NCBI RefSeq assembly: GCF_030269485.1
Contig: NZ_BSTL01000023.1
Location: 101,682 to 165,681, forward strand
Direction: 5' to 3'
Length of the DNA: 64,000 bases
DNA from: Actinoplanes sp. NBRC 103695
GTDB taxonomy: Bacteria; Actinomycetota; Actinomycetes; Mycobacteriales; Micromonosporaceae
Shown here: in pieces, positions 24,646-32,993 of the stretch
Layout: each line of letters starts with the position of its first letter
Numbering within the stretch: the stretch's first letter is position 1
Position numbers and translations under genes: made by a program
Notes under the pieces: generated by a model
Seen by the model: only the letters and a program-made list of their open reading frames with translations
Told to the model about the DNA's origin: nothing
The model's database searches: none

Positions 24646-26694
24646 ATGGGGACCGCACACCTGCGCCGCGCGGTGCCCGGCGCCTCCGGCGGATCCTCGG
24701 CGCCCCGGTGGCGGCTGCGCTCCCGGACCCGGTCGATCCTGGGCGCGGTGGCCGTCGCCGCCGTCGCCGAGGCGTTGCTGTGGGCGGCCTTCGGTCTGAC
24801 CGGGTTGCCGCCCGCCTACTGGGTGATGGCCGCGCTGGCCGTCGCGGTGGACGCCCGGCCGTACGTGGTCGCCGACCGCCGCGCCAGCTCGGTCATCCTG
24901 CCGTCGATCTGCTTCACATTCGCGATCACGCTCGCCTGGGGCATCGTCCCCGCGCTGGCGGCCCAGATCGTCGCGGTGACGATCGCCGGGTCGCGGATGC
25001 GGCGACCGCTGCGGCGGACCGTGCACCTGATGGTCCAGCACGGCGTCGCCCTGGGAGCGGCCGCCGTCGTCGCCGCGATCTGCGGGCTCCGCCCCGGCGC
25101 CGAACCGGGCTGGGACGACGCGCTGGTCACCGTGGGCGCGGCGGGCGCGTGGATGGCCGCCCGGTACGGGCTCGCCGCGTTCGTGGCGCACTGGCGCTCG
25201 GCACCCGGCCCGCGGCGCGTCCGCCACGTGGAGCTCTTCGCCACGGCCGCACTGCTGCTGCTCGGGCCGGTCGTGCTGGCGGCCGCCACGGGCGGGCCGG
25301 CGCTCGTACCCCTGGTGCTCCTGGCCCTGCTCGCCGTCCATCGGATGGTGCGATCGGCGGGGGAGTTCGAGCGGGCCGGCCGCATCGACGCGCTGACCGG
25401 ACTGCCGAACCGGCGTGCCCTCCAGGCGTCGGTCGTGGAACGGGGACTCGGGCGTGGCCTGCACCGCCCGGAACGCCAGCTCGCGTTGCTGCTCCTGGAC
25501 ATCGACCGGTTCCGTACGGTCAACGACGCCCTCGGGCACGCCCTGGGTGACCGCCTGCTGGTCGAGGTGGCCCACCGCCTCGCCGAGGTCGTCCCGTCGC
25601 ACGACCTGGTCGTCCGCCTCGGCGGCGACGAGTTCGCCGTCCTCGCCACCCGCGTCGACGGCCCGGCCGCGGCCCGCCGCATCGCCGCGCATCTCGCCGA
25701 GGCGCTGGGCCGGCCGTTCGCGCTGGACGGCACCTCGGTCGACGTCAGCGCCTCGATCGGCATCGCCGTGCAGAACGAACGCGGATCCGACGGCGCCGCG
25801 CTGCTCCGGCAGGCCGAGGTGGCGATGTACGACGCCAAGCAGCGCGGCGACCAGATCGTCGTCTACGGCCCCGACGCCGCCCACCACTCGCCGGACCGCC
25901 TGACCCTGCTGGCCGACCTGCGCCACGCGCTGCGCGAGGACACCGGCGACGACGGCATCACGCTCTTCTACCAGCCGCAGATCGCCATCGCGACCGGCGA
26001 GGTCGTCGGGGTCGAGGCGCTGCTGCGCTGGCACCACCCGGAACGCGGGCTGGTCGGGCCCGAGGAACTGATCCGGGTGGCCGAGCACACGCCCGTCATG
26101 CGGATGCTCACCGGCCGGGTGCTGCGCGAGGTGATCGCCCAGCTGGGCGTGTGGGCGACGCTCGGCCGCCCGATCCGGGCCTCGGTCAACGTGAGCGTCC
26201 GTGACCTGCACGCCGGCGACATCGCCGAGCGGATCGCCGCGCTGCTCGCGACCTACTCGGTGGCGCCGGCGATGCTCCAGCTGGAGATCACCGAGAGCGC
26301 CCTGATGGCTGACCCGCACCGCGTCCTCAACACGATCACCAAGCTCGACCGGATGGGCGTCGCGATCAGCCTGGACGACTTCGGCACCGGCTACTCGTCC
26401 TTCCAGCACCTGCGCCGGTTGCCGCTCGCCGAGGTCAAGATCGACCGCTCGTTCGTCCTCGGGATGGCCACCGACCACAGCGACGCCGCGATCGTCGGCT
26501 CGGTCATCACCCTGGCCGCCGCACTGGGTCTGCGGGTCGTGGCCGAGGGCGTCGAGGACGAGCGCACCTGGCGCGCGCTGGCGGCGGCCGGATGCGACGC
26601 CGCGCAGGGCTGGTTCCACGCCCGGCCGATGCCCGCAGCCGAGCTGGCGACCTGGTGGTCCCGCTACCGCCCGATCCACCCCGTGCCATCGTAG
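24646..26694 (+). CDS. membrane GGDEF-EAL cyclic di-GMP signalling protein
   Basis: A 682-residue protein: about six N-terminal membrane helices (residues ~28-235), a GGDEF domain with RLGGDEFAVL near residue 330, and an EAL domain with VEALLRW, NVSVRDL, ITESAL, DDFGTGYSS, KIDRSFV and AEGVED. All checked catalytic positions of both domains look intact, so it could make or degrade cyclic di-GMP. GGAGGT lies 5 nt before the ATG. The membrane part resembles a MASE-like sensor, with no recognised ligand. It is one of three such proteins in the window. Confidence 0.9.
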   Translation: MGTAHLRRAVPGASGGSSAPRWRLRSRTRSILGAVAVAAVAEALLWAAFGLTGLPPAYWVMAALAVAVDARPYVVADRRASSVILPSICFTFAITLAWGIVPALAAQIVAVTIAGSRMRRPLRRTVHLMVQHGVALGAAAVVAAICGLRPGAEPGWDDALVTVGAAGAWMAARYGLAAFVAHWRSAPGPRRVRHVELFATAALLLLGPVVLAAATGGPALVPLVLLALLAVHRMVRSAGEFERAGRIDALTGLPNRRALQASVVERGLGRGLHRPERQLALLLLDIDRFRTVNDALGHALGDRLLVEVAHRLAEVVPSHDLVVRLGGDEFAVLATRVDGPAAARRIAAHLAEALGRPFALDGTSVDVSASIGIAVQNERGSDGAALLRQAEVAMYDAKQRGDQIVVYGPDAAHHSPDRLTLLADLRHALREDTGDDGITLFYQPQIAIATGEVVGVEALLRWHHPERGLVGPEELIRVAEHTPVMRMLTGRVLREVIAQLGVWATLGRPIRASVNVSVRDLHAGDIAERIAALLATYSVAPAMLQLEITESALMADPHRVLNTITKLDRMGVAISLDDFGTGYSSFQHLRRLPLAEVKIDRSFVLGMATDHSDAAIVGSVITLAAALGLRVVAEGVEDERTWRALAAAGCDAAQGWFHARPMPAAELATWWSRYRPIHPVPS

Positions 26695-26720
26695 ATTCCG
26701 ACCGGGTACCTTCTTCGGTC

Positions 26721-27299
26721 GTGGATGGGTTGGACGAGCAGGATGACGTGCGGACGTCGGTGCTGCGACTGGTCTCGGTGCTCAGCGTGCTGGGCGTCGG
26801 CGGCATCGCGCGCACCGAGGACGATCATCTGGACGCGATGGACGAGCTGGGCGGCCCCGACGCCTACCGCGCCTGGCTGGCCTCGGCCCTGCTGGGCGCC
26901 GCGCAGGCCGAGGCGATGACCGCCGACCGGCTGCCGCTGAGCCGCGACTCCCGCTACGCCGTCTGGCAACGCCAGCTCGAGGCGGCCGACGCGGGCACCG
27001 ACAACCCGGCCCGGCGCGCCGAGCTGATCCAGTGGCAGGTCCGCCGCGCCGCCGCCCAGCTCCCGGCGATCGCCCAGGAGAACCGCGCCGACCCGATCCC
27101 GCTGGCCACCGCCCAGGCGGCCGAGGCGTTGCAGGTGCTGCTGGCGGTCGGCGCCGCCACCCGGGGCGCCGTCGAGTCGGGCGACGTCCGCCGGCTGGCC
27201 ACCCAGGCCACCCGGCTGCGCGAGGCTCGCAAGGCCCTCCAGGCGGCCGTGGCCAACACCGACGTCCTCCTGGAACTGCTCGGCTCTGTTGATCTTTGA
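26721..27299 (+). CDS. conserved helical protein of unknown function
   Basis: A 192-residue, Ala/Leu/Arg-rich, fully helical-looking soluble protein (for example AQAAEALQVLLAVGAATRGA and LREARKALQAAVANTDVLLE). No motif is recognised. TACCTT lies 8 nt before the GTG and there is no ribosome binding site, suggesting a leaderless transcript. It lies between a GGDEF-EAL gene and gatC. The start is the least certain part. Confidence 0.55.
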   Translation: MDGLDEQDDVRTSVLRLVSVLSVLGVGGIARTEDDHLDAMDELGGPDAYRAWLASALLGAAQAEAMTADRLPLSRDSRYAVWQRQLEAADAGTDNPARRAELIQWQVRRAAAQLPAIAQENRADPIPLATAQAAEALQVLLAVGAATRGAVESGDVRRLATQATRLREARKALQAAVANTDVLLELLGSVDL

Positions 27300-27522
27300 G
27301 GGTGACCACGCACGGAGAATGAAGGGTGCGCTCGGCCGTTCTGGACGCGCCAGCGGCCAGGCCGAGTGGGCCCGGCCTCGGCGTGAGCGACGGTCAGCAC
27401 CACCCGCTCAGGCACGACATCCATCTCTTGATCTTGAAACCCCGCGCGGAAACGCGATGGCGGCGCGAAATAGACTTCCCCTGTCGAATGCGGAACCCGA
27501 AGCCGAACACCGGAGGACGAGC

Positions 27523-27822
27523 ATGGCTGCCATCTCGCGCGAGGAGGTCGCGCACCTGGCCCGTCTGTCGCGGCTCGCCGTGACGGAGGAGGAGCTGGAT
27601 CGGTTCGCCGGGCAGCTGGACGTCATTCTGCAGTCGGTCGCGCGCATCGGTGACGTGGCCGCCGACGACATTCCGCCCACGTCACACTCCGTGCCGTTGA
27701 CGAACGTGTACCGCGACGACGTCGTGCAGCCCAGCCTCACCCAGGCCGAGGCGCTGTCCGGCGCGCCGGATCAGGCCGACGGCCGCTTCCGGGTGCCCCG
27801 GATCCTGGACGAGGAGGCCTGA
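27523..27822 (+). CDS. gatC: Asp/Glu-tRNA amidotransferase subunit C
   Basis: A 99-residue protein with the GatC signature ISREEVAHLARLSRLAVTEE near the N-terminus and a C-terminal FRVPRIL. GatC holds GatA and GatB together in the enzyme that converts Glu-tRNA(Gln) and Asp-tRNA(Asn) to the amide form. GGAGGA lies 5 nt before the ATG. gatA follows after 5 nt. The preceding 220 bp hold no gene; TAGACT near 27469 is a possible -10 box. Confidence 0.95.
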   Translation: MAAISREEVAHLARLSRLAVTEEELDRFAGQLDVILQSVARIGDVAADDIPPTSHSVPLTNVYRDDVVQPSLTQAEALSGAPDQADGRFRVPRILDEEA

Positions 27823-27827
27823 CCGCC

Positions 27828-29291
27828 GTGAGTGATCTCACCCGGATGACCGCGACCAAGCTCGCGGGCCTGATCAAGGGCGGGGACGTCTCCGCCGTCG
27901 AGGTCGCCACCGCGCACCTGGACCGGATCGAGGCGGTCGACCCGCAGGTGCACGCGTTCCTGCACGTCGATCGCGAGGGCGCGCTGGCCGCCGCCGCCGA
28001 GGTCGACGCGGGGGACAAGTCGTCGCCGCTGGCGGGTGTGCCGATCGCCGTCAAGGACGTGATGGCCACCAAGGGTGTGCCGACCACCGCCGCCTCCAAG
28101 ATCCTCGAGGGGTGGCGGCCGCCCTACGACGCCACGATCGTCGAGCGGCTGCGCGCGGCGGGCACTGTGATGCTCGGCAAGACGAACATGGACGAGTTCG
28201 CCATGGGCTCCTCCACCGAGTACTCCGCCTACGGGCCCACGAACAACCCGTGGGATCTCGGGCGCATCCCCGGCGGCTCGGGCGGCGGCAGCGCGGCGTC
28301 GCTGGCGGCCTACGAGGCGCCGCTGGCGATCGGCACCGACACCGGTGGCTCGATCCGGCAGCCGGGCGCGGTCACCGGCACGGTCGGCGCCAAGCCCACC
28401 TACGGCGGCACGTCGCGCTACGGGCTGATCGCCTTCTCGTCCTCGCTGGACACCCCCGGCCCGTGCGCCCGCAACGTGGCCGACGCGGCGCTGCTGCACT
28501 CGGTGATCGCCGGCCACGACCCGCGCGACTCGACGTCCATCGCGCAGCCGGTGCCCGACGTCGTCGCCGCCGCCAAGCGGGGCAGCGAGGGCGACCTGAC
28601 CGGCGTCAAGCTGGGCCTGGTCAAGGAATTCGCCGGCGACGGCTCCGAGCCGGGTGTGCTGGCCGCGTTCCGCGAGTCGCTGGACGCCCTGGTCAAGCTG
28701 GGCGCCGAGGTCGTCGAGGTGTCCTGCCCGCACTTCCAGTACGCGCTGCCCGCCTACTACCTGATCGCCCCCAGCGAGTGCTCGTCCAACCTGGCCCGCT
28801 TCGACGGCGTCCGGTACGGCCTGCGCACCGGCGACGACGGCAACCGCTCGCTCGAGGAGGTCATGTCGCTGACCCGCGAGGCCGGCTTCGGCCCCGAGGT
28901 GAAGCGCCGCATCATCCTGGGCACCTACGCGCTGTCCAGCGGCTACTACGACGCCTACTACGGCCAGGCGCAGAAGGTCCGCACCTTGATCACCCGCGAC
29001 TTCGAGTCCGCCTTCGAGCAGGTCGACGTGCTGGTGTCGCCGACCACCCCGTTCGTGGCGTTCCCGTTCGGCTCGCGCACCTCGGACCCTTACCAGATGT
29101 ACCTCGCCGACCTCTTCACCATCCCGACCAACCTCTACGGCGGCCCGGCGATCTCGGTACCGTGCGGCCTCTCCGAGGGCCTGCCGGTCGGCTTCCAGGT
29201 GATGGCGCCGACGATGGCCGACGACCGCATGTACCGGGTGGCGGCCGCCCTCGAGTCCGCCGTCGGCACGTTCACGCCGCCGGCTCTTTAA
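27828..29291 (+). CDS. gatA: Asp/Glu-tRNA amidotransferase subunit A
   Basis: A 487-residue amidase-signature enzyme: catalytic Lys in VPIAVKDVM, and the Gly/Ser-rich motif GRIPGGSGGGSAASLAA with the Ser pair of the Ser-cisSer-Lys triad (second Ser in GTDTGGSIRQP). It releases ammonia from glutamine for GatB. The GTG start lies 10 nt after a GAGGAGG inside gatC. The TAA stop is followed at once by the first copy of the 3' structured repeat. Confidence 0.96.
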   Translation: MSDLTRMTATKLAGLIKGGDVSAVEVATAHLDRIEAVDPQVHAFLHVDREGALAAAAEVDAGDKSSPLAGVPIAVKDVMATKGVPTTAASKILEGWRPPYDATIVERLRAAGTVMLGKTNMDEFAMGSSTEYSAYGPTNNPWDLGRIPGGSGGGSAASLAAYEAPLAIGTDTGGSIRQPGAVTGTVGAKPTYGGTSRYGLIAFSSSLDTPGPCARNVADAALLHSVIAGHDPRDSTSIAQPVPDVVAAAKRGSEGDLTGVKLGLVKEFAGDGSEPGVLAAFRESLDALVKLGAEVVEVSCPHFQYALPAYYLIAPSECSSNLARFDGVRYGLRTGDDGNRSLEEVMSLTREAGFGPEVKRRIILGTYALSSGYYDAYYGQAQKVRTLITRDFESAFEQVDVLVSPTTPFVAFPFGSRTSDPYQMYLADLFTIPTNLYGGPAISVPCGLSEGLPVGFQVMAPTMADDRMYRVAAALESAVGTFTPPAL

Positions 29292-29376
29292 GACCTTTTC
29301 GGGTACGCGCGACGAAAAGCCGGCGTGGCACACACGCCGGCCAGGCGGTGGGTCATTCCCTTTGCCCCACCGCCGG
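29292..29376 (+). repeat. 3' structured repeat element, copy 1 (after gatA)
   Basis: Starting right after the gatA stop, three consecutive hairpins can be drawn: CTTTTCG/CGAAAAG (29295-29301 with 29313-29319); GCCGGCGTG/CACGCCGGC with loop GCACA (29319-29341); and GGCGGTGGG/CCCACCGCC (29344-29352 with 29366-29374). Close copies follow the gatB stop and the metallophosphoesterase stop. No T-tract follows, so it is not a classic terminator. The remaining bases up to 29500 hold nothing I recognise. Confidence 0.75.
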
Positions 29377-29500
29377 TTGTCCCGCATGCTTGCGTCAGGG
29401 GTCGATCGATGGCGAGTGTCCCCGCCACGATCCCCGGCGATGTCACGGGTCGGTTCACTCTCGGGCGCCGACGACCCCGGGTGACACGCCTCTCCGGCTG

Positions 29501-30244
29501 ATGGAGGGGACACGGCCGAGGCGGTTGCCGGTGCGCGCCGCCGCCGGGAGCCGGGCGGGCGCGGCGCTGCTCCGCCCCGGATTCCTGGCGCTGGCCGGGG
29601 TCAACGCCGCCCTCGGGGTGTTCTTCGGTTCGATCACGGTCGCGGTCACCGCGTTCACGACCGAGAGGCACATCGCGTACGCCGCGGCGATCCTGTTCGC
29701 GGTGCCGAACGGCGCGAGCCTGGCCGGCGGATGGCTGTACGGCCGTCAGCGCCCGCGCGGCGGCCTCCGGGTCCCGGCGGTGATCCTGTGTTCCGGCGGC
29801 GTGCTCGTGGCCGTCGCCGGTGGACCGCTGCTGCTCGGCGCCGGGCTGGTGGTGACCGGTCTCGTCGTCCCGGCGATCATCGCGGTCAGCGACGTGCTCG
29901 TGTCGGTGCTCGTGGACCGTTCGGTGCTGACGCAGGCATACGCCTGGACCGACACGCCCAGCGTCGCGGGTTCCTCGGCCGCGACGTCCGCGGCGGGCTG
30001 GGCGATCGACGGTGGCGGCGCCCGCAACGGCCTGCTGATCGCGGCCGCGGCCACCGCCCTCGTGGCCCTGCTGGCCTGTCTCACACGCTCGGGAAACCCT
30101 CCGGCGGGTGCGCGCTCGGGGAACCCTCCGGGGGCGCTTGCGCACTCGGGAAGTCCCGGGGAAGCGGAGGCCACGCCGGGTCCGGGCGGAAGTCGCACCA
30201 CGTCCCGTCGAAGGGGAACCCCCCGGACTCGGCGAGCGCGATGA
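29501..30244 (+). CDS. half-size MFS transporter (C-terminal six helices), possibly a remnant
   Basis: A 247-residue protein with six hydrophobic helices that match helices 7-12 of MFS exporters such as the full-length one at 50497 (compare AYAWTDTPSVAGSSAATSAA here with AFAWIMTAFTVGSALGAAL there). The N-terminal six helices are absent; the ~120 bp before the ATG do not encode them. The last ~50 residues are a Gly/Pro/Ser/Arg tail encoded by a short DNA repeat and overlap the convergent gene by 164 nt. It may be a truncated pseudogene or a genuine half transporter. Confidence 0.6.
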   Translation: MEGTRPRRLPVRAAAGSRAGAALLRPGFLALAGVNAALGVFFGSITVAVTAFTTERHIAYAAAILFAVPNGASLAGGWLYGRQRPRGGLRVPAVILCSGGVLVAVAGGPLLLGAGLVVTGLVVPAIIAVSDVLVSVLVDRSVLTQAYAWTDTPSVAGSSAATSAAGWAIDGGGARNGLLIAAAATALVALLACLTRSGNPPAGARSGNPPGALAHSGSPGEAEATPGPGGSRTTSRRRGTPRTRRAR

Positions 30245-30737
30245 CCTCCAGCCCGGCCTTGCGCACCCGCTGCTCGTCGTCGACCCAGTAGGCGCCCGGC
30301 GGCTCGGCGAGACGCGCGGCGAACACGTCCTCGTCCTTCCACGACCAGCCGCGGTCCGGCCGGATCACCACGTCGAGATCCCAGTCGACCGTGTCGAGGA
30401 AGTCACCGGCCAGCACCGCGGGGGCCTCCAGGTTGCCGTACCAGCCGTAGAACGTCCCGTCCGGACGGAAGAACCAGCGGATCGAATAGTCGCGACCGGT
30501 CGGATGCCAGCTGAGCACGCCGTGCCCGAGGCTCGTCGCGACGGGCATCCGCGGCACCGACGACCACTCCCGCAGCGACGTCTCCGCCAGTTTCCGCCCG
30601 TCCGGCATGTCGAACAGCCACCCGCGCGTCCCGGCCGGCGCCCACAACAGGATGCCGTCCTCGTCGCGCCGCACCAGATGGAAGGCGAACAGCCCGCCGA
30701 GTTGGTCACGCTGCCAGTGCCGGATGTAGACGACCAC
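30081..30737 (-). CDS. DUF402-family protein
   Basis: A 218-residue protein with DUF402 features: WLFDMPDGR, GRDYSIRWFFRPDGTFYGWYGNLEAP (here in parts SIRWFFRPDG and FYGWYGNLE), VDWDLDVVI and the acidic DEDVF. Relatives are metal-dependent nucleoside-diphosphate/triphosphate phosphatases or ribonuclease-associated proteins; the specific activity is not assignable. The GTG at 30737 is the best start. The C-terminal ~25 residues (SAQAPPEGSPSAHPPEGF) are a repeat-encoded extension that overlaps the MFS gene. Confidence 0.75.
   Translation of the reverse strand: MVVYIRHWQRDQLGGLFAFHLVRRDEDGILLWAPAGTRGWLFDMPDGRKLAETSLREWSSVPRMPVATSLGHGVLSWHPTGRDYSIRWFFRPDGTFYGWYGNLEAPAVLAGDFLDTVDWDLDVVIRPDRGWSWKDEDVFAARLAEPPGAYWVDDEQRVRKAGLEVIALAESGGFPFDGTWCDFRPDPAWPPLPRDFPSAQAPPEGSPSAHPPEGFPSV
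30084..30165. repeat. short tandem repeat inside the overlap of two convergent genes
   Basis: Three imperfect units of ~27-30 bp, each starting C-CTCGGG and followed by AACCCTCCGG or a variant, lie at about 30084-30110, 30111-30140 and 30141-30165. They encode the RSGNPP-type tail of the MFS protein on the + strand and a PSA-PPEG-type tail of the DUF402 protein on the - strand. Confidence 0.6.
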
Positions 30738-30935
30738 ACCGCCATTCTGCCCGCCGCGCCGGCCGGCAGCGTGCGGATGATCGCATCGGACGCCAGCGGT
30801 CGGGCGCGACCAAGGCGTCATCGGCCAGGGTCGACGTCGAAGGGAGGCCCCGTGATGTTCTCGTCGCGGTGCTCGACCGCGCCGCCGACCTCAGCGCGGC
30901 GACCACCGAGCTGTGGCTACCCGTGGAACAGAGGG

Positions 30936-31460
30936 CTACCCGTGGAACCGAGCTGACCGGCCACCGCTTGACAGCTCTGCCCGCACTCGCATCAACGCCT
31001 CGCCCAGCAGGTTGAGCCCGCGCCACCGGGACGGGTCGGTGGCGTCCGGGTCGTCACGCGACATGCCGATGCCCCAGATCCGGTCCAGCGGGCTGGCCTC
31101 GACGAGGATGCGGTCGCCGGTGCCGAGCAGGAACGCGCGGAGATCCTCGTGGGCGCCGAACTTCGCCAGGTTGCCGGCCACCACGATGGCGAAGCGATGC
31201 TCTTTCCAGACTTCCTCGTCGAAGCCGGCCACGCGGCCGCCGAGCTTCTTCGCGGCGTGCGGATGCGGCGACTCGAGGATCCGGGCGGCCGACGACGCAT
31301 CATCGAAGAGCATCGCCTTGCGCCACATCATGTAGTGCTCGGCGGTGGCGAACTCCCGGCCCTCGACCGGGAACGGTGCCGGCCACCATTGGCTCAGGCA
31401 ACCGGCGCCCGCGCTGCCGTCGCGTTCCGGCTGGTGGCCCCAGAAGAACAGGAACTTCAT
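30936..31460 (-). CDS. NADAR-family (YbiA-like, DUF1768) protein
   Basis: A 174-residue protein with FFWGHQPERDG, the family core FATAEHYMMWRKAMLFDD near residue 38, ILESPHPHAAKKLGG, and the C-terminal RIWGIGMSRDD with GLNLLGEALMRVR. NADAR enzymes are N-glycosidases; YbiA-type members remove damaged riboflavin intermediates and others act on ADP-ribosylated guanine in nucleic acid. The ATG at 31460 overlaps the peptidase stop as ATGA. Region 30738-30935, between this gene and the DUF402 gene, holds no gene I can support. Confidence 0.88.
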   Translation of the reverse strand: MKFLFFWGHQPERDGSAGAGCLSQWWPAPFPVEGREFATAEHYMMWRKAMLFDDASSAARILESPHPHAAKKLGGRVAGFDEEVWKEHRFAIVVAGNLAKFGAHEDLRAFLLGTGDRILVEASPLDRIWGIGMSRDDPDATDPSRWRGLNLLGEALMRVRAELSSGGRSARFHG

Positions 31461-32905
31461 CGGGGTGTGGTCTTCGAGTCGAGCCAGGTGTTGATGAGGC
31501 CGGTGAAGTCCTTGCCGGTCTTGGAGTTCACGAAGGCGATGAACGAGGCGCGGTCCTGGTGGGAGTTGCGCTGGGTCTGCACCCAGTCGCGGCCGAGGGC
31601 GAAGAACGCCTTGTCGCCGAGCTTGTCGTGCAACTCCTTGAGCATCGTCGCCGGGCAGATGTAGACGTTGCTTTCGGCGAAGTAGGCGGGGTTCGGCTTG
31701 CCGGGCGGGCCGGCCTTCTTGCGCAGCTTGGCGTCGGACTCGCGGAGGAAACGCTCGAGGTCGGCGTCGCTGAAACCCTCCTGGCTCTGCTGCCAGAGAT
31801 ATTCGGCGTACGTCGCCCAGCCCTCGTTGAGCCACAGATCCGTCCAGGTCGTGGGGGTGATCGAATCGCCGAACCACTGGTGGGCGTACTCGTGGACCAG
31901 CACGCTCTCGTACCCGGTGGCCTGCTCCTCGGTCCACTTGCCGGACACCTTGCCGCCCAGGGTGATCATCTGCTGGGTCTCCATGCCGGACACCGAGTCG
32001 ACCATCAGCACACCGCCGGTCGGGAACGGATACTTACCGAACCGCTTCTCCAGCCAGGACAGCGCGGCGGGCGACTTCTTGAGCACGGTGAGCATGTCGT
32101 CGTCGGTCCCGGGCCGGGTCCAGTAGGTGAGCGGGACGCCGTCCGGGCCCTTGGCCGTGGTCTTCCGGTACTTCCCGGCGGCCATCGTCACCAGGTAGCT
32201 GGCGACCGGGTCGGCGCTGGAGTAGGTGAACGTGTTGCCGGTCACCTTTCCCGGCGTGCCGCTGGCCACCCCGGTCCAGCCCTTCGGCACCGTCACCGCG
32301 ATGTCGTAGAGCGCCTCGTCGGACGGGTGCTCGTTGGCCGGGTACCAGGTGAGCGCGCCCCACGGCTCCTGCATGGTCCAGAGCGAGCCGTCCTTGGTGA
32401 CGTGCATGCCCAGGCCCTCGTTCGAGTCGCCTCGACGGGACGGCATCGGCACCGTCCTGGGCGTGCCGTGGTAGCCGACGACCAGCGTGACCGGCTGGTC
32501 GGCGACCAGCGTGGCCGGGACGATGAGTTTCTCCTTGGCGACCGAACCCTGCGCGGCGGCGCCGTCGATGGTGATCTTGTCGACGGTCAGGCCGGTGAAG
32601 TCCAGGATGATCTCGGGCGCCGCCGTGGTCGGGCGGATGCGCAGCGTGGCGGTGCCGGTCAGGGTCCTGGTGGCGGGCGCCCACGCCAGTGCCAGGTCGT
32701 AGTGCAGCACGTCGAGCACCGGGTTGCCGCGCTCGGGGTAGAGCTTGTCGGCCACCGGCGTCGACCTCCCGGCGTCCCAGGTGGCGTAGTCGGCCGCGGC
32801 CACCGCCGGCGGCGCGGACGAGGGCGTGACGGTGACCGGCGAGCTGGGGGCTGGGGTGGTGCAACCGGTCAGCACGAGAGTCAGGACGAGAGGGGCGCGG
32901 CGCAT
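31457..32905 (-). CDS. M1-family zinc metallopeptidase lipoprotein
   Basis: A 482-residue protein with a lipoprotein signal (MRRAPLVLTLVLTGC, lipid on Cys15), an N-terminal beta domain, and a gluzincin domain with HEYAH (~residue 338) and NEGWATYAEY supplying the third zinc ligand. The exopeptidase motif GxMEN is altered to SGMETQQ, so N-terminal recognition may differ from classic aminopeptidases. TACGGT ends 7 nt before the ATG at 32905, consistent with a leaderless start. It is coupled to the NADAR gene, an unexpected pairing of an exported enzyme with a cytosolic one. Confidence 0.88.
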   Translation of the reverse strand: MRRAPLVLTLVLTGCTTPAPSSPVTVTPSSAPPAVAAADYATWDAGRSTPVADKLYPERGNPVLDVLHYDLALAWAPATRTLTGTATLRIRPTTAAPEIILDFTGLTVDKITIDGAAAQGSVAKEKLIVPATLVADQPVTLVVGYHGTPRTVPMPSRRGDSNEGLGMHVTKDGSLWTMQEPWGALTWYPANEHPSDEALYDIAVTVPKGWTGVASGTPGKVTGNTFTYSSADPVASYLVTMAAGKYRKTTAKGPDGVPLTYWTRPGTDDDMLTVLKKSPAALSWLEKRFGKYPFPTGGVLMVDSVSGMETQQMITLGGKVSGKWTEEQATGYESVLVHEYAHQWFGDSITPTTWTDLWLNEGWATYAEYLWQQSQEGFSDADLERFLRESDAKLRKKAGPPGKPNPAYFAESNVYICPATMLKELHDKLGDKAFFALGRDWVQTQRNSHQDRASFIAFVNSKTGKDFTGLINTWLDSKTTPR

Positions 32906-32993
32906 GGCGGAGACCGTACCCAAACGATCTTGAATTGTGGGGGCAGTTTCCACCCGCGGAAAAACTGTCGGTGCCGCCTACTAGGCTTGCCCC

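Noticed and set aside
24613..26679. 688-codon frame on the - strand opposite the GGDEF-EAL gene
   Set aside because: Composition is typical of a GC-rich mirror frame, with no motif; the + strand GGDEF-EAL protein explains the sequence.
26592..26720. Longer start for the unknown protein ending at 27299
   Set aside because: The extension would overlap the GGDEF-EAL gene by about 100 nt and gives an Arg/Pro-rich shadow; the GTG at 26721 has a -10 box at leaderless spacing.
27771..29513. 580-codon - strand frame opposite gatA
   Set aside because: It is antisense to gatA throughout and its translation is an Arg/Gly/Val-rich shadow.
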